A stretch of DNA of 64,000 nt, from contig NC_015458.1 in NCBI RefSeq assembly GCF_000209655.1, positions 1,178,001 to 1,242,000 of the forward strand, read 5' to 3'. Origin of the DNA: Pusillimonas sp. T7-7 (GTDB taxonomy: Bacteria; Pseudomonadota; Gammaproteobacteria; Burkholderiales; Burkholderiaceae_B). Below the pieces are notes generated by a model. That model did not search any database, had not been told where the DNA came from, and saw only the letters and a list, made by a program, of their open reading frames with translations. The translations under genes were made by a program, and so were the position numbers. Position 1 is the stretch's first letter, and each line of letters starts with the position of its first letter. Shown one piece after another: positions 18,410-27,012 of this stretch.

Positions 18410-19615
18410 TTACAAAATCGCGCTCAGCACCCAGCCGGCCAGGCCACTGCCGATCACTACCAACCACGGTGGCAGCTTCCAGAACATCAGCGCGACGAGC
18501 GCCACAAGAGCCAGACCAAAGTCTTGCGGCGCATGAATCGCGCTAGTCCATACAGGCCGATAAAGGGCTGCCAGCAGCAGGCCGACCACGGCAGCATTAA
18601 TGCCTGAAAGCGCGGCCTGCGCGCGGACGTTACGGCGAACGTGCTCCCAAAACGGCAATGCCCCCAGCACGAGCAGAAAAGAGGGCACGAAGATTGCAAG
18701 CAGGCAAATCAGACCGCCCAACCAGCCGGTAGGCGCATCGTTCATCGAGGCGCCGAGAAACGCCGCAAAGGTGAAGAGTGGGCCGGGAACGGCCTGCGCA
18801 GCACCGTAGCCCGCCAAAAAAAATTCGTTGCTGACCCAGCCAGGGGGTACGACCTCGGCCTGCAGCAGCGGCAACACGACATGCCCGCCGCCAAATACCA
18901 GAGACCCGGCACGGTAGAAAGCATCCACCAGTGACAGCGCCTGGCTCGGCAACGCGGCCGACAGCAGCGGCAACCCTAGCAGCAGGGCAAAGAACAAGGT
19001 CAACCAGAGCAAGCCAACTCGACGACTGATCGCAATCGGCAAAGCATCATGTGCTGCGCTTTGTTGCGGCTTGAACAGCAAAAGGCCAATGACTGCCGCA
19101 ATGACGATGACGCCCACCTGCCCCCATGCGGAGGGCGCCAACAGAACAAGACAGCTTGCGACCGCCATGACGGTGATGCGCGATGTATCGAAGCAAAGAT
19201 TGCGTGCCATCCCCCATACCGCTTGAGCCACTACAGCCACAGCCACCACCTTCAGGCCATGTAGCACTCCAGCCGGTACCAAGCTCCCGTAGTTGGCAAT
19301 GCCGAGCGCAAACAGGATCAGAACAATTGCTGATGGCAGAGTGAAGCCCGCCCATGCGGCCAACGCCCCCGCATAACCGGATCGGGTCAACCCTAGCGCG
19401 ATCCCGACCTGGCTGCTGGCCGGCCCCGGCAGAAATTGGCAGAGCCCTACCAAATCCGCATAGCTACGCTCGCTCAACCACTGCCGCCGCGTTACGAACT
19501 CATCACGGAAGTAGCCCAAATGCGCAATCGGGCCACCGAAGGAGGTCAGGCCCAGTCGAAGAAAAGCCAGGAAGACAGCCCAAGGGCTGCGGTCGGTTGC
19601 AGCGGTATCAGTCAT
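18410..19615 (-). CDS. chrA: Chromate efflux transporter ChrA
   Basis: A 401-residue two-domain ChrA (long-chain CHR family). Each half carries the CHR core: RLGLTSFGGPIAHLGYF with LVGLCQFLPGPASSQVG in the first half, and FGGGHVVLPLLQAEVV with AQAVPGPLFTFAAFLG in the second. It expels chromate from the cytoplasm driven by the proton gradient. ATG 19615 (MTDTAATDRS) is preferred; the in-frame extension upstream is not conserved. It is the last gene of a minus-strand run after arsB, suggesting chromate and arsenic resistance are co-transcribed. Confidence 0.92.
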   Translation of the reverse strand: MTDTAATDRSPWAVFLAFLRLGLTSFGGPIAHLGYFRDEFVTRRQWLSERSYADLVGLCQFLPGPASSQVGIALGLTRSGYAGALAAWAGFTLPSAIVLILFALGIANYGSLVPAGVLHGLKVVAVAVVAQAVWGMARNLCFDTSRITVMAVASCLVLLAPSAWGQVGVIVIAAVIGLLLFKPQQSAAHDALPIAISRRVGLLWLTLFFALLLGLPLLSAALPSQALSLVDAFYRAGSLVFGGGHVVLPLLQAEVVPPGWVSNEFFLAGYGAAQAVPGPLFTFAAFLGASMNDAPTGWLGGLICLLAIFVPSFLLVLGALPFWEHVRRNVRAQAALSGINAAVVGLLLAALYRPVWTSAIHAPQDFGLALVALVALMFWKLPPWLVVIGSGLAGWVLSAIL

Positions 19616-19670
19616 GGTCGCACCTTGATTCCTGGCAATACTCAACAGTACATAAGCGAATGAACGCCAT

Positions 19671-20957
19671 TTATAACGCGCCCAAGCGCACGGCAAGCGC
19701 CGCCAGGGTAACAAGCAATACAGGTAAAGTCAGCACGATACCTACTTTGAAGTAATAGCCCCACGTAATGGTCATGCCCTTGCGTGCCAGGACGTGCAGC
19801 CACAGCAGTGTGGCCAGACTGCCTATGGGGGTGATTTTGGGGCCCAAGTCGCTACCGATGACATTGGCATAGATCATGGCTTCTTTGACTACGCCCGTGG
19901 CTTGGCTGGCGTCGATAGATAGCGCCCCGACCAAAACGGTTGGCATGTTGTTCATGATGGACGAGAGCAGGGCAGTCAGCACCCCGGTACCCAAGGCAGC
20001 CGCCCACACCCCATGGCCCGCCAGGTAGTCGAGCAAGCTGGCGATCATCTCCGTCAACCCTGCATTGCGCAAGCCATAAACGACCAAGTACATCCCAAGG
20101 GAGAATATGACGATAGCCCAAGGCGCTTCCCGCAGGACTTTGCGTGTACTGATTTTGTGTCCAAGCCCCGCAACGATAAGCAGCGCGATAGCACCCAAGG
20201 CCGCGATGGCACTAACCGGGATGCCAAAACCCTCAAGCGTAAAAAAGCTGAGCAATAGCAGTCCCAGCACCACCCAGCCGGCGCGGAAGGTCGCCAGATC
20301 GCGAATCGCCGTTTTAGGTTCCTTGAGTTGGCTATCGTCGTAGCGAACAGGAATGCTGCTGTGAAAATACAGCAGCAGAACCAGCAAGGTGGCGGCAACG
20401 GAAACAACGTTGACCGGAACCATCACCGCGGCATATCGGGCAAAGCTGATATCGAAGAAATCCGCCGAAACAATATTGACCAGGTTGGATACGACCAGCG
20501 GCAGACTGGCCGTGTCGGCAATAAAGCCCGCCGCCATGACAAAAGCCAGCGTGGCCGCAGGGCTGAACCCCAACGCCAAGAGCATGGCCATGACAATGGG
20601 CGTCAGAATCAAGGCGGCCCCGTCATTGGCAAAGAACGCCGATACCACGGCCCCCAGCAAGACAATCAGTGCGAATAATCGCCGGCCATGACCGCCGCCC
20701 CATCTGGCCACATGCAGCGCTGTCCATTCAAAAAAACCTGCTTCGTCCAGGAGCAGACTGATAATGATGATCGCCACAAAAGTGGCGGTCGCATTCCAGA
20801 CAATTTGCCAGACCACGGGTATGTCGCTGAAGCTGACAACACCGAAAATCAGCGCTAGCGTTGCACCGATCAAAGCGCTCCAGCCAATGTTCAAGCCGCG
20901 CGGCTGCCAGATGACCAGGACGATGGTGACAATAAAAATCAATAGCGCTGCAAGCAC
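19671..20957 (-). CDS. arsB: Arsenite efflux pump ArsB
   Basis: A 428-residue ArsB-type membrane protein with about twelve spans. Diagnostic segments are [19 protein letters not shown] (about 108-126), [20 protein letters not shown] (about 324-343) and [21 protein letters not shown] (split by the motif GPKITPIGS). It extrudes As(III) and Sb(III) at the inner membrane, alone or with ArsA. No arsA is present, so it should run on proton-motive force. It sits 95 bases after arsC1 and 55 bases before chrA. Confidence 0.95.
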   Translation of the reverse strand: MLAALLIFIVTIVLVIWQPRGLNIGWSALIGATLALIFGVVSFSDIPVVWQIVWNATATFVAIIIISLLLDEAGFFEWTALHVARWGGGHGRRLFALIVLLGAVVSAFFANDGAALILTPIVMAMLLALGFSPAATLAFVMAAGFIADTASLPLVVSNLVNIVSADFFDISFARYAAVMVPVNVVSVAATLLVLLLYFHSSIPVRYDDSQLKEPKTAIRDLATFRAGWVVLGLLLLSFFTLEGFGIPVSAIAALGAIALLIVAGLGHKISTRKVLREAPWAIVIFSLGMYLVVYGLRNAGLTEMIASLLDYLAGHGVWAAALGTGVLTALLSSIMNNMPTVLVGALSIDASQATGVVKEAMIYANVIGSDLGPKITPIGSLATLLWLHVLARKGMTITWGYYFKVGIVLTLPVLLVTLAALAVRLGAL

Positions 20958-21052
20958 GTGGAGTCTCTCTATACAACAAACGGGAAGGCGCCCCAGGGCA
21001 GAGGCGTTGGAAAATGAAAGCGTTGGTTAACAATACTCGGGCGGCTGTTGCG

Positions 21053-21532
21053 CTAAGGAAGAAGCTCGCCAATGCGATCCAGTTCGATTTTCAGGCGAGT
21101 CGAATCATTTTTCAGGTCGGAGAGCGGCAATGCCAAGAATGCTTCAATGCGGGTACGCAAGATGCGGTACGCAATTTCGAATGCCTTGTCGATTTCTTCG
21201 TCGGTGCCCGTAGCATGGGCGGGATCCTCAACGCCCCAGTGGGTGCGTATTACGGGCCCCAGGTATGCCGGGCAGGTTTCACCCGCAGCACTGGCGCAAA
21301 CGGTGACGACGACATCAGGAGTATGCGGCAGGTTATCCCATGATTTGCTGAAGTAGCCATCAGTTGAAATACCTTCGCGCGCAAGCAGCGTTAACGAGCG
21401 GGGATGCACCTGGCCTGTAGGATGACTGCCGGCGCTCATGGCGCTCCAGTCAGTTGGGGCAAGGTGATTGAAAGTGGCTTCAGCCAAGATAGAGCGGCAC
21501 GAATTACCCGTGCATAGGAAAAGGACGTTCAT
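21053..21532 (-). CDS. arsC: Arsenate reductase, low-molecular-weight phosphatase type (copy 1)
   Basis: A 159-residue protein tyrosine phosphatase-fold ArsC. The P-loop is LCTGNSCRS (residues 6-14), with an extra cysteine after Asn-Ser. Redox cysteines lie in TVCASAAGETCPAYLG (about 82-97). It should reduce arsenate with a thiol cascade. ATG 21532 (MNVLFLC) is chosen; the five-residue extension MCAAY is less likely. A hairpin at 21589-21619 lies between this gene and the upstream paralogue, so its expression may differ from that of arsR-arsC2. Confidence 0.9.
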   Translation of the reverse strand: MNVLFLCTGNSCRSILAEATFNHLAPTDWSAMSAGSHPTGQVHPRSLTLLAREGISTDGYFSKSWDNLPHTPDVVVTVCASAAGETCPAYLGPVIRTHWGVEDPAHATGTDEEIDKAFEIAYRILRTRIEAFLALPLSDLKNDSTRLKIELDRIGELLP

Positions 21533-21588
21533 ATATGCGGCACACAAAAGTGGGAAGGGTGTTCGTCAGAAGAGCTTCGGATTCGCAA

Positions 21589-21619
21589 AAGGGCTCACGC
21601 CGAATCGGCCCGAGCCCTT
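21589..21619 (-). terminator. Hairpin between the two arsC genes
   Basis: AAGGGCTC (21589-21596) pairs with GAGCCCTT (21612-21619), with an inner GCCG/CGGC stem around AAT. On the minus strand the hairpin ends in GAGCCCTTTTGCG, a short T run. It lies nine bases after the arsC2 stop and inside the presumed operon, so it may act as a terminator or attenuator before arsC1-arsB-chrA. Confidence 0.6.
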
Positions 21620-21627
21620 ATTGCCTA

Positions 21628-22149
21628 TTAGGTAGCAGTGGCGCTGGTTTGCGTCGCTCCATTACCGAGCGCGTCGAGTTCGCGCTTGATGGCCACACGG
21701 TCTAGCGTGGTTAATGGCAAGCTATTGAAAATCTTGATTCGATTGGCGATCTGGCGAAAAATCTTGTCGAAGTACGTCCGTTTTGCTTCTGCGGTTCCTT
21801 CAAAAGCTGACGGATCTTCAAAGCCCCAATGTGCGGTGATCGGTTGGCCAGGCCACAAAGGGCATTCTTCTCCGGCCGCACTATCGCAAAGGGTAATGAC
21901 AAAATCCAATTGCGGCGCCGTGGACTTTGCGAACTCATCCCAGCTTTTGCTGCGTAAGCCTTCAACGGGTAGTCGAGCGGATTGAAGGACTTCGATAGTA
22001 AGGGGGTTTACCTGAGGGCCGGGACGGCTACCCGCGCTGTACGCTCGAAAACGATCGCGACCGAAATTATTAAGCAGTACTTCGGCCATAATGCTGCGTG
22101 CCGAATTGCCTGTACAAAGAAACAGTGTGTTATAGACTTTATCCGACAT
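21628..22149 (-). CDS. arsC: Arsenate reductase, low-molecular-weight phosphatase type (copy 2)
   Basis: A 173-residue ArsC with P-loop LCTGNSARS (about residues 10-18) and the cysteine pair in TLCDSAAGEECPLWPG (about 88-103). The P-loop lacks the extra cysteine found in copy 1, and the C-terminal half is longer (EAKRTYFDKIFRQIANRIKIF), so the two are distinct paralogues rather than a recent duplication. ATG 22149 (MSDKVYNTLFLC) is used. It directly follows arsR with a 55-base gap and is probably co-transcribed with it. Confidence 0.9.
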   Translation of the reverse strand: MSDKVYNTLFLCTGNSARSIMAEVLLNNFGRDRFRAYSAGSRPGPQVNPLTIEVLQSARLPVEGLRSKSWDEFAKSTAPQLDFVITLCDSAAGEECPLWPGQPITAHWGFEDPSAFEGTAEAKRTYFDKIFRQIANRIKIFNSLPLTTLDRVAIKRELDALGNGATQTSATAT

Positions 22150-22204
22150 GGTGCAGAGGTTCCTCTGTTGAGTGTCGCCGGCGTAATAGCCAGCATATGA
22201 ATGG

Positions 22205-22546
22205 TTAAGAGTGGGTTTTCTGGGTAACAGCACAAGCCTCGACCTTTACTGGCGAGCATGGATTTCCGCCGCAGCAGTTATCGGTCAGATAAGACAAAAG
22301 TGTGTTCATGGCTTCGAACTCAACTGAATAAAAGACAAAACGCCCCTCTTGACGAGATGTCAACAGCCCGGCATTTTGCAATTCCTTCAAATGAAACGAA
22401 AGCGAAGATGGCGCGATTCCCAGCAGTTCTGACAATTGGCCCGCAGGCAGTCCGGCCGGGCCGGCTTGCACCAGGTAGCGATAGGCTTCCAGACGGGTTT
22501 CGTGGGCGATGGCCGCCAGGGCACGGACTATACTTTTCGTTTCCAT
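22205..22546 (-). CDS. arsR: Arsenic-responsive repressor ArsR
   Basis: A 113-residue ArsR/SmtB repressor with the winged HTH AGQLSELLGIAPSSLSFHLKEL (residues 35-56 region). The usual CVC arsenic motif in the DNA-binding helix is absent; instead C-terminal cysteines Cys91, Cys92 and Cys97 (NCCGGNPC), plus Cys105, are present. This matches the class typified by Acidithiobacillus ArsR, where As(III) binds three C-terminal cysteines. It is divergent from arsH with only 61 AT-rich bases between, which must hold both promoters and the operator; I could not fix the operator precisely. Confidence 0.93.
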   Translation of the reverse strand: METKSIVRALAAIAHETRLEAYRYLVQAGPAGLPAGQLSELLGIAPSSLSFHLKELQNAGLLTSRQEGRFVFYSVEFEAMNTLLSYLTDNCCGGNPCSPVKVEACAVTQKTHS

Positions 22547-22607
22547 TGTTCAATAATACTCGAAATGTTAAAATAAAGTAATCCTATTCATATCCTCGAG
22601 AAGATTA

Positions 22608-23366
22608 ATGTCGACTTATTTTTCACCTTCTGATGTTTCCTTGCCCGAGATCGATGAAACGGTATTGGATACACCGAATCACGATAAACTTTCCCTGCAC
22701 AGCGGGGCGACTCATCCACCTCGCATTTTGCTGCTCTATGGCTCGCTGCGCGAGCGCTCGTATAGCCGACTGCTTACTGAAGAAGCCGCGCGCATCCTTA
22801 GCTGTTTGGGAGCCGAAACAAGAATTTTTGATCCACAGGGCCTGCCACTGCCCGACAGCGTTCCTGCCGATCATCCTAAAGTCCTTGAGTTGCGGGAATT
22901 GTCGAATTGGTCCGAAGGGCAGGTGTGGTGCAGCCCCGAACGCCATGGGACTTTGACGGGAGTATTCAAGAGCCAGATTGATTGGCTGCCCCTGGAGGTG
23001 GGAAGCGTGCGCCCGACACAAGGCCGCACCCTGGCTGTCATGCAGGTCAGCGGCGGATCTCAATCCTTTAACGCGGTCAATGCCCTGCGTGTGCTTGGCC
23101 GTTGGATGCGCATGGTGACGATTCCGAACCAATCATCGGTGGCGAAGGCCTACCAGGAGTTCGACGAGGACGGACGGATGAAACCTTCGCCGTACTACGA
23201 CCGCGTCGTAGATGTCATGGAAGAGCTGATGAAATTTACCTTGCTGGTTCGGGACCGCAGCGATTATTTGACTGACCGGTATAGCGAACGCAAGGGCGTG
23301 GCTGCCGAGGTCGCCCGCTTGGCGGAGCAGGCCATGGAGCAAGAGGAGGAAACGGCAGGAAATTAA
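22608..23366 (+). CDS. arsH: ArsH NADPH-dependent FMN oxidoreductase
   Basis: A 252-residue ArsH flavoprotein. The flavodoxin-like core starts [19 protein letters not shown] (about 38-56), and [21 protein letters not shown] (about 108-128) is the family hallmark. ArsH enzymes oxidise trivalent organoarsenicals such as methyl-As(III) to the pentavalent form, and some reduce quinones or chromate. It is transcribed away from arsR over a shared control region. The next gene on the same strand is a chemoreceptor, 91 bases on, possibly in the same transcript. Confidence 0.94.
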   Translation: MSTYFSPSDVSLPEIDETVLDTPNHDKLSLHSGATHPPRILLLYGSLRERSYSRLLTEEAARILSCLGAETRIFDPQGLPLPDSVPADHPKVLELRELSNWSEGQVWCSPERHGTLTGVFKSQIDWLPLEVGSVRPTQGRTLAVMQVSGGSQSFNAVNALRVLGRWMRMVTIPNQSSVAKAYQEFDEDGRMKPSPYYDRVVDVMEELMKFTLLVRDRSDYLTDRYSERKGVAAEVARLAEQAMEQEEETAGN

Positions 23367-23457
23367 ATAAGGATCCAGCCTTGGTCTTATTGCCTGTTTG
23401 TAAAAACCGTGACATTTTTACTCTGTAGACTTGCGCTTTCTTCTGCAGGAGGCGCAG

Positions 23458-25125
23458 GTGCGCTGGCTCTCAAATCTTAAAGTTCGTACCAAAATCATAC
23501 TTGGTTTTCTTATCGTCGCGAGCGTCGCTGCGATTATCGGTGGCGTAGGCATTTGGTCTACCCAACAAGTCCGACAGATGGCGCTGCTTATGTACCATCA
23601 AGAGGTAGCTGGATTGCGCCACGCCGCACAGGCTCAGAATAACGTAGTGGCGGCAGGCCGTGCCATACGCAGCGCGCTGTTGGCGACGGACAAAGGTCAA
23701 CGCATCGGTGATGTGTACTTTATGCGAGACTTTATCCAAGCAGCCTCTATCGAAATAAACAAGCTCAGCGAACTGCTTGATACGGATGGGGGCAAGGCTG
23801 CCGTTGCAGCCGCCACTGCAGCCGTCGACGCATACAGCCAGGTTATTGAAGGGATCGCTCAGGAGCTTGAACAAGCCTCCATGGAGCAAGTGCCGTCTGC
23901 TGTCATTGCACGACTTCAGACGGAAGCGCGGCCTCTTGGCGAAACAGCGGAAATGATGCTCAGCTCATTAATACTGGAAAAGCAGAATACTTCGGGGGAA
24001 TTAGCGGCTCGCACAGACAAGGTCTACGCCGACGCGCTTCAATTCATGTCAGCGTTGACTCTGGGCGGAGCTTTGCTAGCGATTGCGCTGGGGTTGATGC
24101 TTACGCGAGACTTGATGCGCCAGCTTGGCGGCGAACCTAGTGAGGTGGCTCGTGTGGCAAACACGATTTCCCAGCAAGACCTGACGGCCGATATCAAGAC
24201 TCATCATGCTCATCCGCGGAGCATTATCCAAGCAATGAGCCATATGCAGGCCTCGCTTCGGAAAATCGTCGCGGCAGTACGTGAAAGCAGCGAGAATGTT
24301 GCCGCGGGTTCGCACAGAATAGCCTCGGGCAACGCGGACCTGTCGGCTCGTACTGATGAGCAGGCGTCACAGCTGAATGAAACGGCCGCCGCCATGGAAC
24401 AGCTTGCCGTCACTGTTAAGAACAACGTGGACGATGCCGTTCGGGCGTCAAGCCTGGCCGTGACCGCCAGCGATGCCGCCACACGCGGCGGAGAGGTCGT
24501 GCATGAAGTCGTTTCCATGATGAACAGCATCAACGCATCATCGGCTCGAATCGCTGACATTACTTCGATCATCGACAGCATTGCATTCCAGACAAATATA
24601 CTTGCGTTGAACGCTGCTGTTGAAGCGGCCCGTGCCGGAAGCCACGGACGCGGTTTTGCGGTGGTCGCCAGCGAAGTCCGCAGCTTGGCTCAGAAGAGCG
24701 CTGCTGCAGCCAAAGACATTAACGTGCTGATCGAAGACAGCGGCAACAACGTGAGCGTCGGAACGAAGCTTGCCCAGGAAGCAGGCAAATCCATGAACGA
24801 CATAGTCACCCAGGTCAAGGGTGTTACGGATCTCATCAACGCAATCAGCATCGCAACGCAGGAGCAAAAAATCGGCCTTGAGCAAGTGAACACCGCAGTT
24901 GCTTCCTTAAGCCTGGTTACAAGCGCCAATGCAGCCTCAGTTGATGAATCCGCCAAGGCCGCGGCACAGCTCAATGAACAAGCCGAGCACCTGGTGGAGC
25001 TGGTAGGTGGCTTTATGCTCGATGATGAAAAGCCTTCAACAGCCCTGGAATCGTCCAGCTCTAAGGATGCTGTGCAAACTTGGCCAGTTGTCAATGATAA
25101 TTTTCTTCAGCTTGCGCAGGCGTAA
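23458..25125 (+). CDS. Methyl-accepting chemotaxis protein
   Basis: A 555-residue transmembrane chemoreceptor. The first helix lies about residues 8-30 (TKIILGFLIVASVAAIIGG), then a four-helix periplasmic sensor, a second helix near 197-217, HAMP, and a cytoplasmic signalling domain with the conserved tip EAARAGSHGRGFAVVASEVR. No C-terminal CheR-binding pentapeptide is seen. I choose GTG 23458 because AGGAGG lies six bases before it; the TTG at 23431 has no such site. It sits right after arsH in the arsenic cluster, which suggests, without proving, that it senses arsenic or a co-occurring toxicant. Confidence 0.9.
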   Translation: MRWLSNLKVRTKIILGFLIVASVAAIIGGVGIWSTQQVRQMALLMYHQEVAGLRHAAQAQNNVVAAGRAIRSALLATDKGQRIGDVYFMRDFIQAASIEINKLSELLDTDGGKAAVAAATAAVDAYSQVIEGIAQELEQASMEQVPSAVIARLQTEARPLGETAEMMLSSLILEKQNTSGELAARTDKVYADALQFMSALTLGGALLAIALGLMLTRDLMRQLGGEPSEVARVANTISQQDLTADIKTHHAHPRSIIQAMSHMQASLRKIVAAVRESSENVAAGSHRIASGNADLSARTDEQASQLNETAAAMEQLAVTVKNNVDDAVRASSLAVTASDAATRGGEVVHEVVSMMNSINASSARIADITSIIDSIAFQTNILALNAAVEAARAGSHGRGFAVVASEVRSLAQKSAAAAKDINVLIEDSGNNVSVGTKLAQEAGKSMNDIVTQVKGVTDLINAISIATQEQKIGLEQVNTAVASLSLVTSANAASVDESAKAAAQLNEQAEHLVELVGGFMLDDEKPSTALESSSSKDAVQTWPVVNDNFLQLAQA

Positions 25126-25139
25126 ATCAGCCGAAGGTT

Positions 25140-25415
25140 TCACTTCAAGTAGGATCGCAGCACCTTAGCCAATTGGTTGGTCTCTTGCTCGCGTTCCGCC
25201 GCTGACAAACCCTCGGCAGCGACGTGCTCGCGAATCTGGCCTTCCAGCACTTCAATCATGAGACCGTTTACCGCTCCGCGGATAGCTGCAATTTGCTGAA
25301 GTATTCCAAGGCACTCGCTTTCTGCTTCTATCGCTGCTTCCAAGGCCGCCGTCTGGCCAAGAATTCGCCGTACCCGTGCTCGAAGCTTGTTCTTGTCTTT
25401 AACCGTGTGTGCCAT
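25140..25415 (-). CDS. dmeR: Metal-sensing repressor of the RcnR/CsoR/FrmR family
   Basis: A 91-residue all-helical repressor of the DUF156 family. Likely metal ligands are the N-terminal His3, a Cys at about 36 (AESECLGIL) and His at about 64 (IREHVAAEG), the His-Cys-His pattern of Ni/Co-sensing RcnR and DmeR. It is divergent from the CDF efflux gene over a 67-base gap that holds a matching operator, so it should repress that gene until cobalt or nickel binds. It is convergent with the chemoreceptor, 14 bases apart. Confidence 0.88.
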   Translation of the reverse strand: MAHTVKDKNKLRARVRRILGQTAALEAAIEAESECLGILQQIAAIRGAVNGLMIEVLEGQIREHVAAEGLSAAEREQETNQLAKVLRSYLK

Positions 25416-25440
25416 TCGAATCTCACTATGATTTATAGAG

Positions 25441-25455
25441 TACTGGGGTATAGTA
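25441..25455. promoter_or_regulatory. RcnR/DmeR-type operator
   Basis: TACT-GGGG-TAT-AGTA at 25441-25455 lies between the divergent repressor and efflux genes. RcnR-type sites have TACT, a G tract, then AGTA; here the tract is four G long. The AT-rich flanks (TATAGAG before, TATATAT after) resemble described DmeR boxes. Confidence 0.65.
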
Positions 25456-25482
25456 TATATTGATATAAACCAAAGGCTTCAT

Positions 25483-26412
25483 ATGATCCAGGCATCAGCC
25501 CATCGCTGGCAGCATTCCCACGTATTTGATCAAGGTAACCCTGTTGCTGAGCGTAGAACTCGCTGGGCTGTATGGCTGACAGCCACCATGATGGTCGCCG
25601 AGATAGCAGGCGGTTGGTGGTACAACTCCATGGCGCTCCTTGCCGACGGCTGGCACATGAGTTCTCACGCTTTGGCGCTTGGGCTTTCTGTTCTTGCATA
25701 TGCGGCTGCAAGGCGCTATGCACAGGACGGCCGTTTCGCTTTTGGAACCTGGAAAATAGAAATTCTGGGCGGATACTCCAGCGCCATCATGTTGCTGGGT
25801 GTGGCTGGGTTAATGCTTTTCCAGTCAGTTGAAAGGCTGTTTTCCCCGATCAAAATTCATTATGACCAGGCAATTAGCATCGCAGCCGTCGGTTTGCTGG
25901 TGAACCTGGCCTGTGCGTGGCTGTTACGCGAAGATCATGGGCATCATCACGCGCACCAGGCGGAAGAGGGCACAACGCATCACCATCATGATTTGAACCT
26001 GCGTTCAGCCTACCTGCATGTCATTACCGATGCGGCGACTTCCGTCCTGGCAATAGTGGCTTTGTTAGGCGGAAAGCTTTGGGGCGCAGACTGGCTCGAC
26101 CCCATCATGGGGATCGTGGGTGCGGTCCTTGTGACCATGTGGGCGCAAGGGCTACTGCGCGAGACGGGGCGCGTGCTGCTGGACGCGGAAATGGATACGC
26201 CAGTGGTAGACGAAATCCGTGAGGTTTTGCGCCAAACCCCCACAGTGCAAATCACTGATCTTCATGTATGGAGGGTCGGCAAAGGAAAGTATGCATGTAT
26301 TGTGTCGCTCGCCACGTCAGGCGCGATCACGGCAGACCAGATTCGGCAGCAACTGAGTATTCATGAAGAACTTGTTCATATAACCGTAGAGATAAACAAT
26401 GTCTCCACATAG
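25483..26412 (+). CDS. dmeF: Cation diffusion facilitator, DmeF-type Co/Ni efflux
   Basis: A 309-residue CDF transporter with six membrane helices. The metal site residues are seen in LADGWHMSSHALAL (helix 2, about 51-64) and VITDAATSVLAIVAL (helix 5, about 181-195). A histidine-rich loop (DHGHHHAH and THHHHD, about 147-168) lies between helices 4 and 5, and a C-terminal cytoplasmic metallochaperone-like domain follows. HxxxH in helix 2, together with the RcnR-type repressor alongside, points to cobalt/nickel rather than zinc; this is inference. It exports divalent cations in exchange for protons. Confidence 0.92.
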   Translation: MIQASAHRWQHSHVFDQGNPVAERRTRWAVWLTATMMVAEIAGGWWYNSMALLADGWHMSSHALALGLSVLAYAAARRYAQDGRFAFGTWKIEILGGYSSAIMLLGVAGLMLFQSVERLFSPIKIHYDQAISIAAVGLLVNLACAWLLREDHGHHHAHQAEEGTTHHHHDLNLRSAYLHVITDAATSVLAIVALLGGKLWGADWLDPIMGIVGAVLVTMWAQGLLRETGRVLLDAEMDTPVVDEIREVLRQTPTVQITDLHVWRVGKGKYACIVSLATSGAITADQIRQQLSIHEELVHITVEINNVST

Positions 26413-26559
26413 AGGACAGATTAGGCTGATCGGCGACGCCGGCAATCGTGACAATGCTACGAACAGACGCATCTGTCGTGGATAGTGTCGAGCCTTTCAC
26501 AATATGGAGGGTTGTAGCAGGGCCGTCGTCAACCGCTATTTGAGTTTTAGAATCGCTCA

Positions 26560-26699
26560 TTATGCTTTTTTATCCAGGCAAGATAGATCGAACAGCAGAA
26601 TCTCGGCATCAGCTGCTGTCTTTATGCGAATGAATGCCGCGAGCTTAGCCAACCATGCTCGGCAACACCACGCTCTTCACTTTTTCGGATTTCCAGCAT
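26560..26699 (-). pseudogene. Pirin (YhaK-type) remnant with internal deletion
   Basis: ATG 26699, preceded by AAAGGA, opens MLEIRKSEERGVAEHGWLSS then RHSFA and stops at 26622; this is the typical N-terminus of YhaK-type pirins. In another frame immediately after it, ADAEILLFDL leads to a stop at 26560, matching the typical pirin C-terminus. About 180 central residues are missing and the two ends are joined out of frame. The gene is dead. Confidence 0.7.
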
Positions 26700-26915
26700 T
26701 GTGTTTTCCTTTAAACGACAGCGATGGGTTTGGCCAGCACGTACCCTTTATTTCGATAGGTTGGGCTGGATCGCCTGAAAACGTACTTCGGCGAGTTGTT
26801 TATTCAGTAATCTCGTGTAACTTTAAAGGCATCAGTAAAATGAATAAATAGCCATAATTAGCATATACTTTTCATGAAAATGGAATAATTAGAATTATCC
26901 AGGAAGAACCTTCCC

Positions 26916-27002
26916 ATGGATCGTTTGCTGTCGGTGCTGGTTTTTCAGCGAGTTGCGAACGAAAGCAGCTTTACCTTGGCAGCCAAGGCTAAGTTTGGTT
27001 AA
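26916..27002 (+). pseudogene. LysR regulator remnant, N-terminal 28 residues
   Basis: ATG 26916 opens MDRLLSVLVFQRVANESSFT and LAAKAKFG before TAA at 27000-27002. This is the beginning of a LysR winged-HTH domain, cut in the middle of the second helix. The break lies ten bases from the copS stop, so copper genes replaced the rest of this gene. It was probably the divergent partner of the pirin remnant at 26560. Confidence 0.75.
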
Positions 27003-27012
27003 TTCCGCACGC

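Larger units (their letters stand above)
26413..27012. other. 600-base decayed region between dmeF and copS
   Basis: No intact gene is visible. It holds the start of a LysR gene (26916-27002) and, on the other strand, a pirin reduced to its two ends (26560-26699), separated by an AT-rich 216-base divergent promoter that looks whole. Further in (26413-26559, minus strand) a short open frame beginning MSDSKTQIAVDD runs into the 3' end of dmeF; I do not recognise it and treat it as debris. Confidence 0.7.

Noticed and set aside
22547..22607. An ArsR operator in the arsR-arsH gap
   Set aside because: The gap is AT-rich with a weak TTC/GAA symmetry around 22550-22566, but no convincing dyad; not listed as a feature.
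26327..26560. Minus-strand ORF beginning MSDSKTQIAVDD
   Set aside because: It runs into dmeF coding sequence, has no recognisable domain, and is downstream of a dead pirin; treated as debris.
26850..26880. A second dif-like site at the left edge of the copper cluster (CCATAATTAGCATATAC)
   Set aside because: Only the CATAA and scattered AT positions fit; the GCGC core and the right arm TTATGT are missing. So there is no evidence from this side that the copper cluster is bounded by two dif sites.
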